The position numbers and the translations under genes are program-made. Below the pieces are notes generated by a model. That model ran no database searches and was not told the origin of the DNA. It saw only the letters and a list, made by a program, of their open reading frames with translations. Shown one piece after another: positions 1 through 7,379 of a stretch of DNA of 17,666 bases. Origin of the DNA: Maritimibacter sp. (GTDB taxonomy: Bacteria > Pseudomonadota > Alphaproteobacteria > Rhodobacterales > Rhodobacteraceae); contig DOUP01000201.1 in NCBI GenBank assembly GCA_003520545.1, positions 1-17,666 of the forward strand. Reading direction: 5' to 3'. Position 1 is the stretch's first letter. Each line of letters starts with the position of its first letter.

Positions 1-893
1 CCTATGTCACGCTGGAGCCCTGCGCCCATCACGGCAGGACACCGCCCTGCGCCGAGGCCCTGGTCGCGGCGGGCGTGTCCCGCGTGGTCGCGGCGCTCGG
101 CGATCCGGATCCGCGGGCGAACGGGCAGGGCATTGCCCGCTTGCGGGCGGCCGGGATCGAGGTCAGCGAAGGGGTTTGCGCGGATGAGGCGCGGGTCGAC
201 CAAGCAGGATTTCTCAGCCGGGTCACACGCGGGCGCCCAGTTGTGACGCTCAAACTCGCAACCTCGCTCGATGGGCGCATCGCGACGGCGAGTGGCGAGA
301 GCCAATGGATCACCGGACCCGAGGCGCGCCGTTACGTGCACGCGCTTCGGATGCGCCATGATGCGGTGATGATCGGGGCGGGCACCGCCCGGGCCGACGA
401 TCCGACGCTGACCGTGCGCGATGTGGGGGCCAGGCACCAGCCGGTGCGCGTGGTGTTGTCGCGCCATCTGGATTTGCCCTTGGACAGCAACCTGGCCCGC
501 ACGGCGCGCGAGGTGCCGCTTTGGCTGGTTCATGGTGATCGCGCTCAACCCGAAACACGGGCCGCGTGGGAAAGCGTTGGCGCGACCCTCATCGAAGCAC
601 CGGTCGTGCGCGGAGCGCTGGACCCCGGTGCCGTGTTGACTGCCTTGGGCGACGCGGGGCTGACCCGCGTGTTCTGCGAAGGCGGGGGCGGATTGGCGGC
701 ATCGCTTTTGGCGGAAGGGCTCGTGGACGACTACATCGGGTTTACTGCTGGGGTCGCGCTTGGAGCCGAGGGCTGGCCGTCCTTGGCGGCGATGGGGGTG
801 GGCCGGTTGGCCGAAGCGCCACGGCTCGCACTCGTGGAGACCCGTGTGCTGGGTGGGGACGTTTTTCACCATTGGCGCGCGATTTCGACTTGA
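1..893 (+). CDS. ribD: Bifunctional deaminase/reductase RibD, 5'-truncated by the window edge
   Basis: Second and third steps of riboflavin synthesis: deamination of the GTP cyclohydrolase II product, then NADPH-dependent reduction of the ribosyl side chain. The reading frame enters at base 3 and gives 296 visible residues. The first visible residues include EPCAHHGRTPPC, the zinc-binding cysteine motif of the RibD deaminase domain; the preceding HAE zinc/catalytic motif lies outside the window. The C-terminal reductase domain starts near visible residue 80 with KLATSLDGRIA and SQWITGPEARR, continues with IGAGTARADDP (NADPH/substrate site), and has CEGGGGLAASLL further on. The remainder looks intact to the TGA. 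The other riboflavin genes follow only after a 6.3-kb insertion of capsule and folate genes. Assignment is secure; what is missing is roughly the first 70 residues. Confidence 0.97.
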   Translation, partial: YVTLEPCAHHGRTPPCAEALVAAGVSRVVAALGDPDPRANGQGIARLRAAGIEVSEGVCADEARVDQAGFLSRVTRGRPVVTLKLATSLDGRIATASGESQWITGPEARRYVHALRMRHDAVMIGAGTARADDPTLTVRDVGARHQPVRVVLSRHLDLPLDSNLARTAREVPLWLVHGDRAQPETRAAWESVGATLIEAPVVRGALDPGAVLTALGDAGLTRVFCEGGGGLAASLLAEGLVDDYIGFTAGVALGAEGWPSLAAMGVGRLAEAPRLALVETRVLGGDVFHHWRAIST

Positions 894-922
894 CCTGAGA
901 GGGCGTTCGAATTCCGCCTTTC

Positions 923-970
923 ACCAGAAAACCAGAAAACCAGAAAACCAGAAAACCAGAAAACCAGAAA
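923..970. repeat. Six perfect tandem copies of the 8-bp unit ACCAGAAA
   Basis: Six identical head-to-tail copies of ACCAGAAA run from 923 to 970, followed by a partial copy (AC) and the divergent CTGG. They sit 29 bp after the ribD stop in the gap between convergent ribD and kpsC. No gene in the gap uses them; the small open frames crossing them (repeated WFSGFLV-like translation) are by-products of the repeat. Identity between copies suggests recent slippage. The rest of the 894-1040 gap is AT-rich and has no clear terminator. Confidence 0.97.
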
Positions 971-1040
971 ACTGGATTTCCCATAACGATATGATATTAA
1001 ACGATAAGTTGTCCAGAAGAGGGGCAGGTGCTCGAAAGCG

Positions 1041-3080
1041 TTAGCGCCAGCGGTAGGCCTGCGACGCGAAAACACCTTGAAGCTTTGCCAGCGCAGAAAG
1101 CCCGGGACCTCGTGCCGTTTCGCCCGCCTCGATGCGATCCAGAACCACTTCGATCGGGCAGGCCCGCCCCGTTACAGGATCAAAATATCGCGGGTAGTCG
1201 ATCAGAACGGCATGGGCCAGGGACAGGAGATCGGGGCGCGCTTCGCGGCGGTCCGGCACCCAGCCCAGATCACGGGTCAGCCCCCATCCGGCGTAAAACG
1301 GCGCACCGAGGCAGGTCACGCTTTTCCCCCGGATCAGCGCCTCGAACCCCATGAGCGATGTCATGGTCCAAACCTCGTCCACCGCGTCGATCAGGGCGAC
1401 ACCATCGGACTCGCGCGCGACGATATCCGCGATCTCTTCGGCTTCCCCGGCAGGCAGCGCGCCGTCCCGTAGGCCGGCTTCCACATCCGGATGCGGTTTG
1501 TAGATCAGCACGGCGTCGGGGTTTGCCGCCCGCGCGCGCTGCAAGAGACCGTGGTTGTGCGTGACATCCCGCGTGCCCAGCCGGATCGACGCATCATCCT
1601 CCACCTGTCCGGGGACGAGGATACGTCGGCCTTCCGGCAAGTCGGGGATCGCTGCGCGGTCAAGGTTGTACTTGTCGATGCCCGCCCGCACGAGCCGCTC
1701 GATTACCCGTTCGGCCCGCGCCTTGGCGCCATCCGGCAAGCGCACTGAGGCGGAGATAAGCGCCTCCAGCCGCGACGGGCCGGTGGGGTCGTAGTAGATG
1801 CCGAGATCATCGCGCACCAGCGAAAGGGGTGGGGTCAAGGCGGCCCCCAGGCCGCGCGACCGCACGAAGCCGTCTTCGATCTTCAGCGCCGGGGTCGCCA
1901 GTGTATCCGCCTTGCTGGCCCAGACCATCAGGTGACGCTCGCTCTCGGCCGCCTTGGCCGCTGCCGTGTCCGCCTTGGCGAAAATCACGCCGCGTCCGGA
2001 CCCGAAGAACTGCGTTAGCGGTTTGCGTTTCCACGCCCGCATCCCGACCGCCACGTATCCCGCGCGGTCTTCGCGCCAGGCCCGCGCCTGTGCCTCCAGG
2101 TTCGACAGCACGTCCTCTACCTCGCAGAGCGCATCGCGGTAGGGATCATACCATGTCGGATAATCGATCAACGCCGCGGCCACGATCTGCGCCCGGGTCA
2201 ACCGACGCGTCCGGCGGGGAACCGGGTATTCGTCCTTGGTCAACCCCCAGCCCGCATAGAACGGCTTGCCGAAGACGCGCGGCTGATGGCCTGCCAGGAT
2301 CGCTTCGAACCCCATGCCGGACGATACGGTATAGACCGCGACTGCCCCCTCCATCAGTGCCCAGGGGCTGACCTTGGCGGTGACGAGGCTCACCTTGCCG
2401 ACCGCGTGTTCGGGGCCGTAGTAGCCGGGGCGGTGACCTGCTTCGGTCTCCGGGTGCGTCTTGATCAGGACGCGCAGACCGGGGTTTTCCTCCTGCGCCA
2501 TCACGAGCATTTCGCGGAAGGTCGAAGGTGTCGCGCCTGAGGCCAGCACCGAGGCATCGTCGCGCGTCTGGTCGATGACCACGACGTAAGGCGCGGGGGG
2601 GAGTGCAGCCTCCGGGTCGAAGTCGTTGTATTTAGAGACATGCGAGAGCTTCAGCCGGTCGATCACGTCCTTCGCGCGCCGCAATCTGTCGTGGTCGTCG
2701 AGCGGCGCCGTGGCCAACATCTGTTCCAGGTCGCTGGGCACGGATGGGTCGAAGTGGACCCCGGAGCGGTCGAGCAAAAGCCCTTGGGCGGCGTCGCCGG
2801 AGCGTCCGGGCAAGACCGAGCGCAGGAACGCATCCTCGACGCGCATAAGCCCGGCACCGCGTCTTGCCGCCACGGCCTCGCCCCGTGATGCCGTGGGAGA
2901 TTGCCCCCAGACGGCCACGTGGTCGGTCGCCTTCGGGAGACCGAGTTTCACCTTCCAGCCGGCCAGCGACAGGATGCGCCTGACCCGGCGCTCCCGCAGG
3001 AAACCACCCGAGTAGACGTAAAGACGCCGGGAGGAGGGGGGCTCGCTCCCGGCGTCTGGATGTGTCGAAAACGGGGTCAT
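1041..3080 (-). CDS. kpsC: Capsular polysaccharide linker Kdo transferase, KpsC-type, two modules
   Basis: Product of 679 aa, the full size of KpsC, the dual retaining beta-Kdo glycosyltransferase that extends the Kdo linker on phosphatidylglycerol for ABC-transporter-exported capsules; it works at the cytoplasmic face of the inner membrane. The protein is an obvious internal duplication. Paired motifs are VEDAFLRS 81-88 and IEDGFVRS 401-408; DQTRDDASV 170-178 and GQVEDDASI 491-499; KTHPETEAG 207-215 and KPHPDVEAG 528-536; GMGFEA 255-260 and LMGFEA 576-581; PFYAGWGLTKD 273-283 and PFYAGWGLTRD 594-604; LIDYPTWYDP 304-313 and LIDYPRYFDP 626-635. Both modules keep their charged motifs, so both are probably active. 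I chose the ATG at 3080 (MTPFSTHPD), 7 bp after the upstream export gene's stop; a frame extending to 3125 would overlap that gene. The Shine-Dalgarno is weak, which suggests translational coupling. Confidence 0.93.
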   Translation of the reverse strand: MTPFSTHPDAGSEPPSSRRLYVYSGGFLRERRVRRILSLAGWKVKLGLPKATDHVAVWGQSPTASRGEAVAARRGAGLMRVEDAFLRSVLPGRSGDAAQGLLLDRSGVHFDPSVPSDLEQMLATAPLDDHDRLRRAKDVIDRLKLSHVSKYNDFDPEAALPPAPYVVVIDQTRDDASVLASGATPSTFREMLVMAQEENPGLRVLIKTHPETEAGHRPGYYGPEHAVGKVSLVTAKVSPWALMEGAVAVYTVSSGMGFEAILAGHQPRVFGKPFYAGWGLTKDEYPVPRRTRRLTRAQIVAAALIDYPTWYDPYRDALCEVEDVLSNLEAQARAWREDRAGYVAVGMRAWKRKPLTQFFGSGRGVIFAKADTAAAKAAESERHLMVWASKADTLATPALKIEDGFVRSRGLGAALTPPLSLVRDDLGIYYDPTGPSRLEALISASVRLPDGAKARAERVIERLVRAGIDKYNLDRAAIPDLPEGRRILVPGQVEDDASIRLGTRDVTHNHGLLQRARAANPDAVLIYKPHPDVEAGLRDGALPAGEAEEIADIVARESDGVALIDAVDEVWTMTSLMGFEALIRGKSVTCLGAPFYAGWGLTRDLGWVPDRREARPDLLSLAHAVLIDYPRYFDPVTGRACPIEVVLDRIEAGETARGPGLSALAKLQGVFASQAYRWR

Positions 3081-3087
3081 TGCCGGA

Positions 3088-4236
3088 TCAGGGCAGGATG
3101 CCCCCGGTGCTCGCGGCGGTCGCAAGGCTTTCCGCAGCCCCCAGCGAGCCGGTGAGCGCCGTGATGACCTTGGTCCACTGCACGTAAGGCGCTTCGGTCA
3201 CATAGACCGTGTCACCGTCGCGGATCACGAAGTCCCGTGCCATGAACATGCCATTGGGTTCCGTCAGGTTGAGCACGTAGATCATTCGCTGGTCACCGAC
3301 GAGATCGTTACGCCCCAGGACGGCGTTGGAAATCTCGGCCGCCTCGTTGCGGAAGATGAAGATACCGGTGGGATCGGCCAGCGCCGGGTTCAGCCCGCCG
3401 ACCTGCGCGATGGCTTCCAGCGCGGACAGGTTCTGGGTCTGGAAGTTCACGCGGGTCTGCGACCCCGTGGCCCCCATCGCGGTAAAGGCGCGTGTGTCGG
3501 CCTCGACCAGGATGCGGTCGCCATTACGAAGCGCGATATCGAGACGCGGGTCTTCGAACAGATCCTGGTACCAGATCTTGCCGGTGGTGCCGCCGCGAAT
3601 GATTTTCACCACGGCCACCTCTGGGTTCACCGCAACGCCGCCTGCCTGGGCGAGCATCGCGCCCAGCGTGCGCGTCGGGCGCTGGATCGGATAGACGCCC
3701 TGTCCGTTCACGGCCCCGGTGATCGACACCGTTGCCCCGTCGCCCGCAACACGGGTGATGAGCACCTGTGGATCGGGGGTTTGCGTGGCGAGCTTGTCGG
3801 TCACGATGCGGCGGATCGCTTCGGGCGAATTGCCCGCCGCCTTGATCCGGCCCGCGTAGGGGATGAAGATGAAGCCTGATCCGGCGACCTGCACCTCTTG
3901 CAACGCGGCTGGCGCGCCGGCGGAAGCGAGGATACCTTGTTCGACGTTTTCCCAGATCGCCCCGCCCAGCACGTCGCCGGGTCGGATCGTGTCGGAGCCG
4001 ACCTGGCCCGCGTTGATGAAATTCGACGAAAACCCCAGGGCGGGCACAACGGCGGTCGCGCGGGTCACGCGGTCGTTGACGGCCACGACGAAAGCGTCGC
4101 CCTCGCGTTGCACCGATCCTGCGTAGATTTCCTGCTTGTTTGGCCCGACCCGGGGCAGCACGTCACAGCTCGCCAAACCGAATACAAGCACGAATAGGGC
4201 CGCACTGCGGACCCACGAATTGCCCATTAATGTCAC
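3088..4236 (-). CDS. Outer-membrane polysaccharide export lipoprotein (Wza/KpsD-like)
   Basis: A 382-aa polysaccharide export protein. The N-terminus is a lipoprotein signal: a hydrophobic stretch (SAALFVLVFG, 11-20) and the lipobox LASC with Cys24 as lipidation site. A Poly_export region follows around residues 75-165 (TIRPGDVLGGAIWEN, 83-97), then two SLBB-type segments, about 170-201 (VSITGAVNGQGVYPIQ...) and 251-282, ending in DGDTVYVTEAPY. Members form the periplasm-spanning outer-membrane channel for capsule or exopolysaccharide. The start is GTG at 4236, because AAGGAG (minus strand) sits exactly 8 bases before it; the ATG at 4227 would have a 17-base gap. It lies 7 bp upstream of kpsC on the same strand, so the two are almost certainly co-transcribed. 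The SLBB number alone does not separate Wza from KpsD types; the KpsC/KpsS context favours the ABC-dependent type. Confidence 0.9.
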   Translation of the reverse strand: MTLMGNSWVRSAALFVLVFGLASCDVLPRVGPNKQEIYAGSVQREGDAFVVAVNDRVTRATAVVPALGFSSNFINAGQVGSDTIRPGDVLGGAIWENVEQGILASAGAPAALQEVQVAGSGFIFIPYAGRIKAAGNSPEAIRRIVTDKLATQTPDPQVLITRVAGDGATVSITGAVNGQGVYPIQRPTRTLGAMLAQAGGVAVNPEVAVVKIIRGGTTGKIWYQDLFEDPRLDIALRNGDRILVEADTRAFTAMGATGSQTRVNFQTQNLSALEAIAQVGGLNPALADPTGIFIFRNEAAEISNAVLGRNDLVGDQRMIYVLNLTEPNGMFMARDFVIRDGDTVYVTEAPYVQWTKVITALTGSLGAAESLATAASTGGILP

Positions 4237-4244
4237 TGCCCGGG

Positions 4245-4250
4245 CTCCTT
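4245..4250 (-). promoter_or_regulatory. Shine-Dalgarno AAGGAG that fixes a GTG start
   Basis: Read on the minus strand, AAGGAG is followed by 8 bases and then GTG ACA TTA ATG. The spacing is optimal for the GTG and too long for the internal ATG, so the export lipoprotein starts at 4236. Confidence 0.75.
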
Positions 4251-4296
4251 TTTGGAGTTCTGCCTCAGTTTCTTTTTTTCATAACCTATCCGTGGC

Positions 4297-4318
4297 CCAA
4301 GGAAAAATAAAGCCTTGG
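4297..4318. repeat. Inverted repeat CCAAGG-N10-CCTTGG in the divergent capsule/Dabb gap
   Basis: Six-bp arms (4297-4302 and 4313-4318) flank an A-rich loop (AAAAATAAAG). It lies about 60 bp upstream of the export-lipoprotein start and 150 bp upstream of the Dabb gene, in the only shared promoter region of the capsule pair. It is shaped like an operator; arms this short could also be chance. Confidence 0.4.
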
Positions 4319-4400
4319 CATGCGGGGTGCTGCGTTTTGCGCAAGGAAGTGTTGCCCGCACGACTCGTCTCCACTGGGCCATGCACGGTGCCGGCCCATT

Positions 4401-4432
4401 CTCCCATTGCGCCATGGGCGAAAATGGGGGAG
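4401..4432 (+). other. Imperfect GC-rich dyad in the leader of the Dabb-pabB pair
   Basis: CTCCCATTGCGCC faces GGCGAAAATGGGGGAG around a central CCATGG. The arms pair with one bulge of extra Gs. It ends 35 bp before the Dabb start codon and there is no T-run, so it looks like a leader hairpin or operator and not a terminator. The role is not known. Confidence 0.4.
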
Positions 4433-4467
4433 GCACAGGCCCTAGGACAGATAAAGGAAATCGCCCC

Positions 4468-4761
4468 ATGACCGATCGCTCGTTCATCCGTCACGTCGTC
4501 TTTTTCAGTGCGAAAGACAAAGCCGATGTTGCGCGTATCCGCGACGGGTTGTCGCGCCTCGCCGCGATCCCGCATGCCCGCACCTTCGAGGTGGTCGAGA
4601 ACACCCGCTCGGACGCGCTGTCCGGGGAGATCGACGTGGTCGTCTACGGCGAGTTCGAGGATGCCGAGGCCTTGGCGGCCTACAAGGCGCATCCGATCTA
4701 CCAGGACTGTATCGACATCGTGCGCCCGCTGCGCGAGATCCGTATCGCGGCCGATTTCTGA
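4468..4761 (+). CDS. Dabb (stress-responsive alpha/beta-barrel) domain protein
   Basis: A 97-aa protein that is one Dabb domain: it opens with IRHVVFFSAK (8-17), has a central helix (ADVARIRDGLSRLAAI), an edge strand (GEIDVVVYGEF) and ends with AYKAHPIYQDCIDIVRPL, the usual H-P-x-(H/Y) region before a final strand. Such ferredoxin-like domains dimerise into a barrel; most bacterial members have no known substrate, though relatives include monooxygenases and cyclases. AAAGGA lies 9 bases before the ATG. The next gene, pabB, starts 7 bp after the stop, so the two form an operon. No functional link between a Dabb protein and folate synthesis is established; only the pairing can be seen. Confidence 0.85.
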   Translation: MTDRSFIRHVVFFSAKDKADVARIRDGLSRLAAIPHARTFEVVENTRSDALSGEIDVVVYGEFEDAEALAAYKAHPIYQDCIDIVRPLREIRIAADF

Positions 4762-4768
4762 GCACCCG

Positions 4769-5896
4769 ATGCCACAGGTTCGGTTCGATCATGGTCCCGG
4801 TGGGGTCGCGGCGCAGTTTGACACCCCGAAACGGATCATCACCGCGTGGACGCCGGACGAAATGTCCGACGCCTTCGCCGCGATGGAAGCGGCGCGGGGG
4901 GCGGGCCACTGGCTCGCCGGTCTCGCCTCCTATGAGCTTGGATATGCGCTGATACCGAGGCTTGCCGCGCGGATGCCCGAAGACCGCCGCGTGCCGCTGC
5001 TCCAGTTCGGCGTTTTCGATGCGCCCGGCACCGCGCCGCCCCTGAGCGCAGGCACGGCAAATCTGACCGATGTCTCCCCGGTCTGGACCGCCGGTCGCTA
5101 CGACGAAGCTTTCCGCGTGGTGCATGATTTCATAGCGGCTGGCGATATTTACCAGGCGAACCTCACCTTCCCCATGACAGCGCGGCTCGACGGCACGCCC
5201 TCGGGTCTCTACGCCCGCCTCAGCCAGCGTCAGCCGGTTCCTCACGGTGCCTATCTCGATCTTGGCGGCCCCGTGATCCTGTCGCGTAGCCCGGAGCTTT
5301 TCTTTCGCCTCGATGCGGATCGCACCCTGACCACGCGCCCGATGAAAGGCACCGCTCCGCGCGGCAAGACCCGCGGGCTGGATGTTGCGCGCCGCCTCGA
5401 GTTGGCGGCGTCCGAGAAAAACCAGGCCGAAAACCTGATGATCGTGGACCTTTTGCGCAACGACATGAGCCGGGTGTCCGAGCTCGGCTCGGTCCGCGTG
5501 CCGGAGCTGTTCCGGATCGAGACCTATGAAACGCTCCACCAGATGACCTCCCGCGTCACCTCGTTGGCGGTGCCCGACCTGTCCATTTCCACGCTGTTCG
5601 AGGCGCTCTTTCCCTGTGGCTCGGTGACTGGCGCGCCCAAAATCCGCGCGATGGAGATCATCTCGGACGTGGAGCCCGGACCGCGCGGCGCTTACTGCGG
5701 CTCGCTGGGCTGGATCGCACCGGATGGCAGCATGTCCTTCAACGTTGCGATACGGACGTTGACCTGTTTCCCGGACGGCGCGGTGACGTTCGGCGTGGGC
5801 GGTGGTGTGGTCTATGACAGCACGTCGGCCAGCGAATACGAAGAAGCGCTCCTGAAGGCGGCCTTCGCCGATCTGCCCGATCTGGCGGTTACTTGA
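4769..5896 (+). CDS. pabB: Aminodeoxychorismate synthase component I
   Basis: A 375-aa chorismate-binding enzyme converting chorismate and ammonia (from PabA) to 4-amino-4-deoxychorismate on the way to p-aminobenzoate and folate. The C-terminal chorismate-binding domain spans about 110-370: GDIYQANLTF (125-134), SRSPELFF (172-179), PMKGTAPRG (191-199), ENLMIVDLLRND (221-232), GSVTGAPK (284-291), and GVGGGVVYDSTSASEYEE near the end. Lys193 of the PxKGT motif is the lysine that marks PabB; anthranilate synthase has alanine there (PIAGT), so TrpE is ruled out. The N-terminal domain is short (about 100 aa), as in many standalone PabB proteins. Start chosen at ATG 4769, right after the Dabb stop; upstream codons in the same frame lie inside the Dabb gene. 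No PabC domain is fused and no pabA or pabC is in view. The 3' end overlaps convergent kpsS by 8 bp. Confidence 0.93.
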   Translation: MPQVRFDHGPGGVAAQFDTPKRIITAWTPDEMSDAFAAMEAARGAGHWLAGLASYELGYALIPRLAARMPEDRRVPLLQFGVFDAPGTAPPLSAGTANLTDVSPVWTAGRYDEAFRVVHDFIAAGDIYQANLTFPMTARLDGTPSGLYARLSQRQPVPHGAYLDLGGPVILSRSPELFFRLDADRTLTTRPMKGTAPRGKTRGLDVARRLELAASEKNQAENLMIVDLLRNDMSRVSELGSVRVPELFRIETYETLHQMTSRVTSLAVPDLSISTLFEALFPCGSVTGAPKIRAMEIISDVEPGPRGAYCGSLGWIAPDGSMSFNVAIRTLTCFPDGAVTFGVGGGVVYDSTSASEYEEALLKAAFADLPDLAVT

Positions 5897-7181
5897 CGAT
5901 GCGCAACTGCTGACGCGGGGCGGCGGTGCCTTTTTCCAGCGCGTCATAAGGGTCGTCGACTGCCAGCATCATGTCCACGACCTGCCGCAAAAGCTGCCGA
6001 CGCCCCCGCGCCGAGTAGAACCCGCCCGGGATTTGCGAGGTTTCCAGCAGGTAATGCCGGTAATCCCGGTAGGCGCGGCTGTCGGGCCGCGTGGGCTGCG
6101 CGAAAAAGTCGGGCAGGGGTTGCGTCGAGACGAATTCGGGCTTGGCGAAAACCGCGCGGCCAAAGACCTTGAGCGGCAGACCGCGCCACAGCACCTGTTG
6201 CGCCGCCGTGGAGTTTACCGTGACCGCCGAGCGCGCATGATCTAACAGCCGTGCAAGTTTGCCGCCACGCAGGAAGTGCACCCGGTCCGCGACCCCGTGT
6301 TGCGCGGCCAAGTCATTGACTTTACGCCGCAAATTCTCTCGCCCGTCTTCCAGGGGATGTGCTTTGAACACAAGGTGGTGGTGACGCGGCGCGCCTTCGG
6401 CAAAGCCTTCGATCACGGTTTCCAGGAAGTCGCTCATCGAGGCGAACCGGGAATGTGCGGTGAAGCTTGAATCATGCGCAAGCTGCAACAGCGCAAGGTG
6501 ATAGGGAAAGCCCCCGTTGCGCACCCGCATCGTGGTCACCATCCGCTCGATGGCCAGGTAGGGCATAAGCAGCAGACGCCGCACGTAGAGCTGGAATTCC
6601 TTGGTCACGGGCAGGTCGCGGTGCGGCTTGAACCCGGCATAGCGCCGGTTCGCGAACATCACGAACCAATGGTAAAGCGCGCCGTAGAAAATGTGGTGGC
6701 GCATGTCGCCCCAATGTGCGGGTGCTTCGGGAATGTCCAATTCCGCATCGGCCAGCACGCGCTGCATCTCTTCGACGCCCATCTGCATCAGCCGCGAATG
6801 GCCGTTCGATCCGCCGCGTTCATAGCTCACCCAATAGGGGCGCAGGTAGCCTTCCTCAAAAACATGCACGGTGATCCCGGCCTCTTTCGCGGCGATGACC
6901 GCTTCGGCATGGACGAAGCGCGTGTCCCCGTAGAGCACGAGGTCGGTGATCCGATGGTCTGTGAAGATCGCGCGAATGCGCTCGGGCCAGGTGTCCTGCG
7001 GGCCAGCGAAGGGCAGGTAGCTCTCCGCATCCGACCAGAACACCTCGTCTCCCTTGTTGAAACCCACGCGCCAGACCTCGGCCCCGGAGGCGCGCAACAT
7101 CTTGGCCAGCCGCCGGAAATAGGGTCCGTGCGGGCCTTGCAGGAAAAGAAATCTGCGGTCGATGCCGTCGATGGCTTTCAT
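5889..7181 (-). CDS. kpsS: Capsule polysaccharide biosynthesis protein, KpsS-type
   Basis: A 430-aa member of the Capsule_synth family. KpsS puts the first beta-Kdo on phosphatidylglycerol, giving KpsC its acceptor. Visible family features are FLFLQGPHGPYF (11-22), an N-terminal fold that binds the acceptor side, FEEGYLRPYWV (108-118), FKAHPLEDGREN (272-283; the HP motif shared with KpsC) and TVNSTAAQQVLWRGLPLKV (321-339), the nucleotide-sugar side. The start ATG 7181 (MKAIDGIDRRF) has only a weak AGGTAG 9 bases upstream. It is read on the same strand as kpsC and the export gene, but the oppositely oriented Dabb-pabB pair separates them, so it has its own promoter, in the gap shared with ribE. 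KpsS and KpsC in one neighbourhood is the hallmark of the poly-Kdo-linker capsule route. Confidence 0.88.
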   Translation of the reverse strand: MKAIDGIDRRFLFLQGPHGPYFRRLAKMLRASGAEVWRVGFNKGDEVFWSDAESYLPFAGPQDTWPERIRAIFTDHRITDLVLYGDTRFVHAEAVIAAKEAGITVHVFEEGYLRPYWVSYERGGSNGHSRLMQMGVEEMQRVLADAELDIPEAPAHWGDMRHHIFYGALYHWFVMFANRRYAGFKPHRDLPVTKEFQLYVRRLLLMPYLAIERMVTTMRVRNGGFPYHLALLQLAHDSSFTAHSRFASMSDFLETVIEGFAEGAPRHHHLVFKAHPLEDGRENLRRKVNDLAAQHGVADRVHFLRGGKLARLLDHARSAVTVNSTAAQQVLWRGLPLKVFGRAVFAKPEFVSTQPLPDFFAQPTRPDSRAYRDYRHYLLETSQIPGGFYSARGRRQLLRQVVDMMLAVDDPYDALEKGTAAPRQQLRIVK

Positions 7182-7251
7182 GGGGTCAAGCTACCTGTTT
7201 TCTCTGCTCATGTCCCGGTTTACCCGACTGTCAGGGCGGGCATTTCGGGCC

Positions 7252-7276
7252 TATTGTCTCGTAGTTTTCGACAATA
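7252..7276. promoter_or_regulatory. Dyad TATTGTC-N11-GACAATA between kpsS and ribE
   Basis: Seven-bp perfect arms (7252-7258 and 7270-7276) with an 11-bp spacer, so 18 bp centre to centre. It sits in the 198-bp divergent gap. TTGTCT (7254-7259) lies in the left arm and TACAAT (7279-7284) just past the right arm; as a promoter pair their 19-bp spacing is long. It looks like a binding site for a dimeric regulator acting on kpsS, ribE or both. The gap shows no FMN-riboswitch sequence. Confidence 0.5.
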
Positions 7277-7379
7277 CATACAATCACGGCGATTTTTAGA
7301 CGATGCAAGAACGCGCGGTGCGGCCACCGGCTTGGCAAACTGGCCGGAAGCGCGTAGCGATAAGCCAAAGGAGAGCGCC

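Noticed and set aside
742..1075. Small frames whose translation repeats WFSGFLV across the 8-bp array
   Set aside because: The hydrophobic repeats are just the tandem ACCAGAAA units translated; there is no ribosome site and no homology.
4505..5947. 480-codon open frame on the minus strand opposite pabB
   Set aside because: It is antisense to a gene with all PabB motifs; high G+C keeps the opposite frame open. The translation is rich in Arg, His and Gly and shows no domain.
7182..7379. FMN riboswitch upstream of ribE
   Set aside because: None of the conserved RFN segments is present here, nor in 9053-9253 before ribBX.
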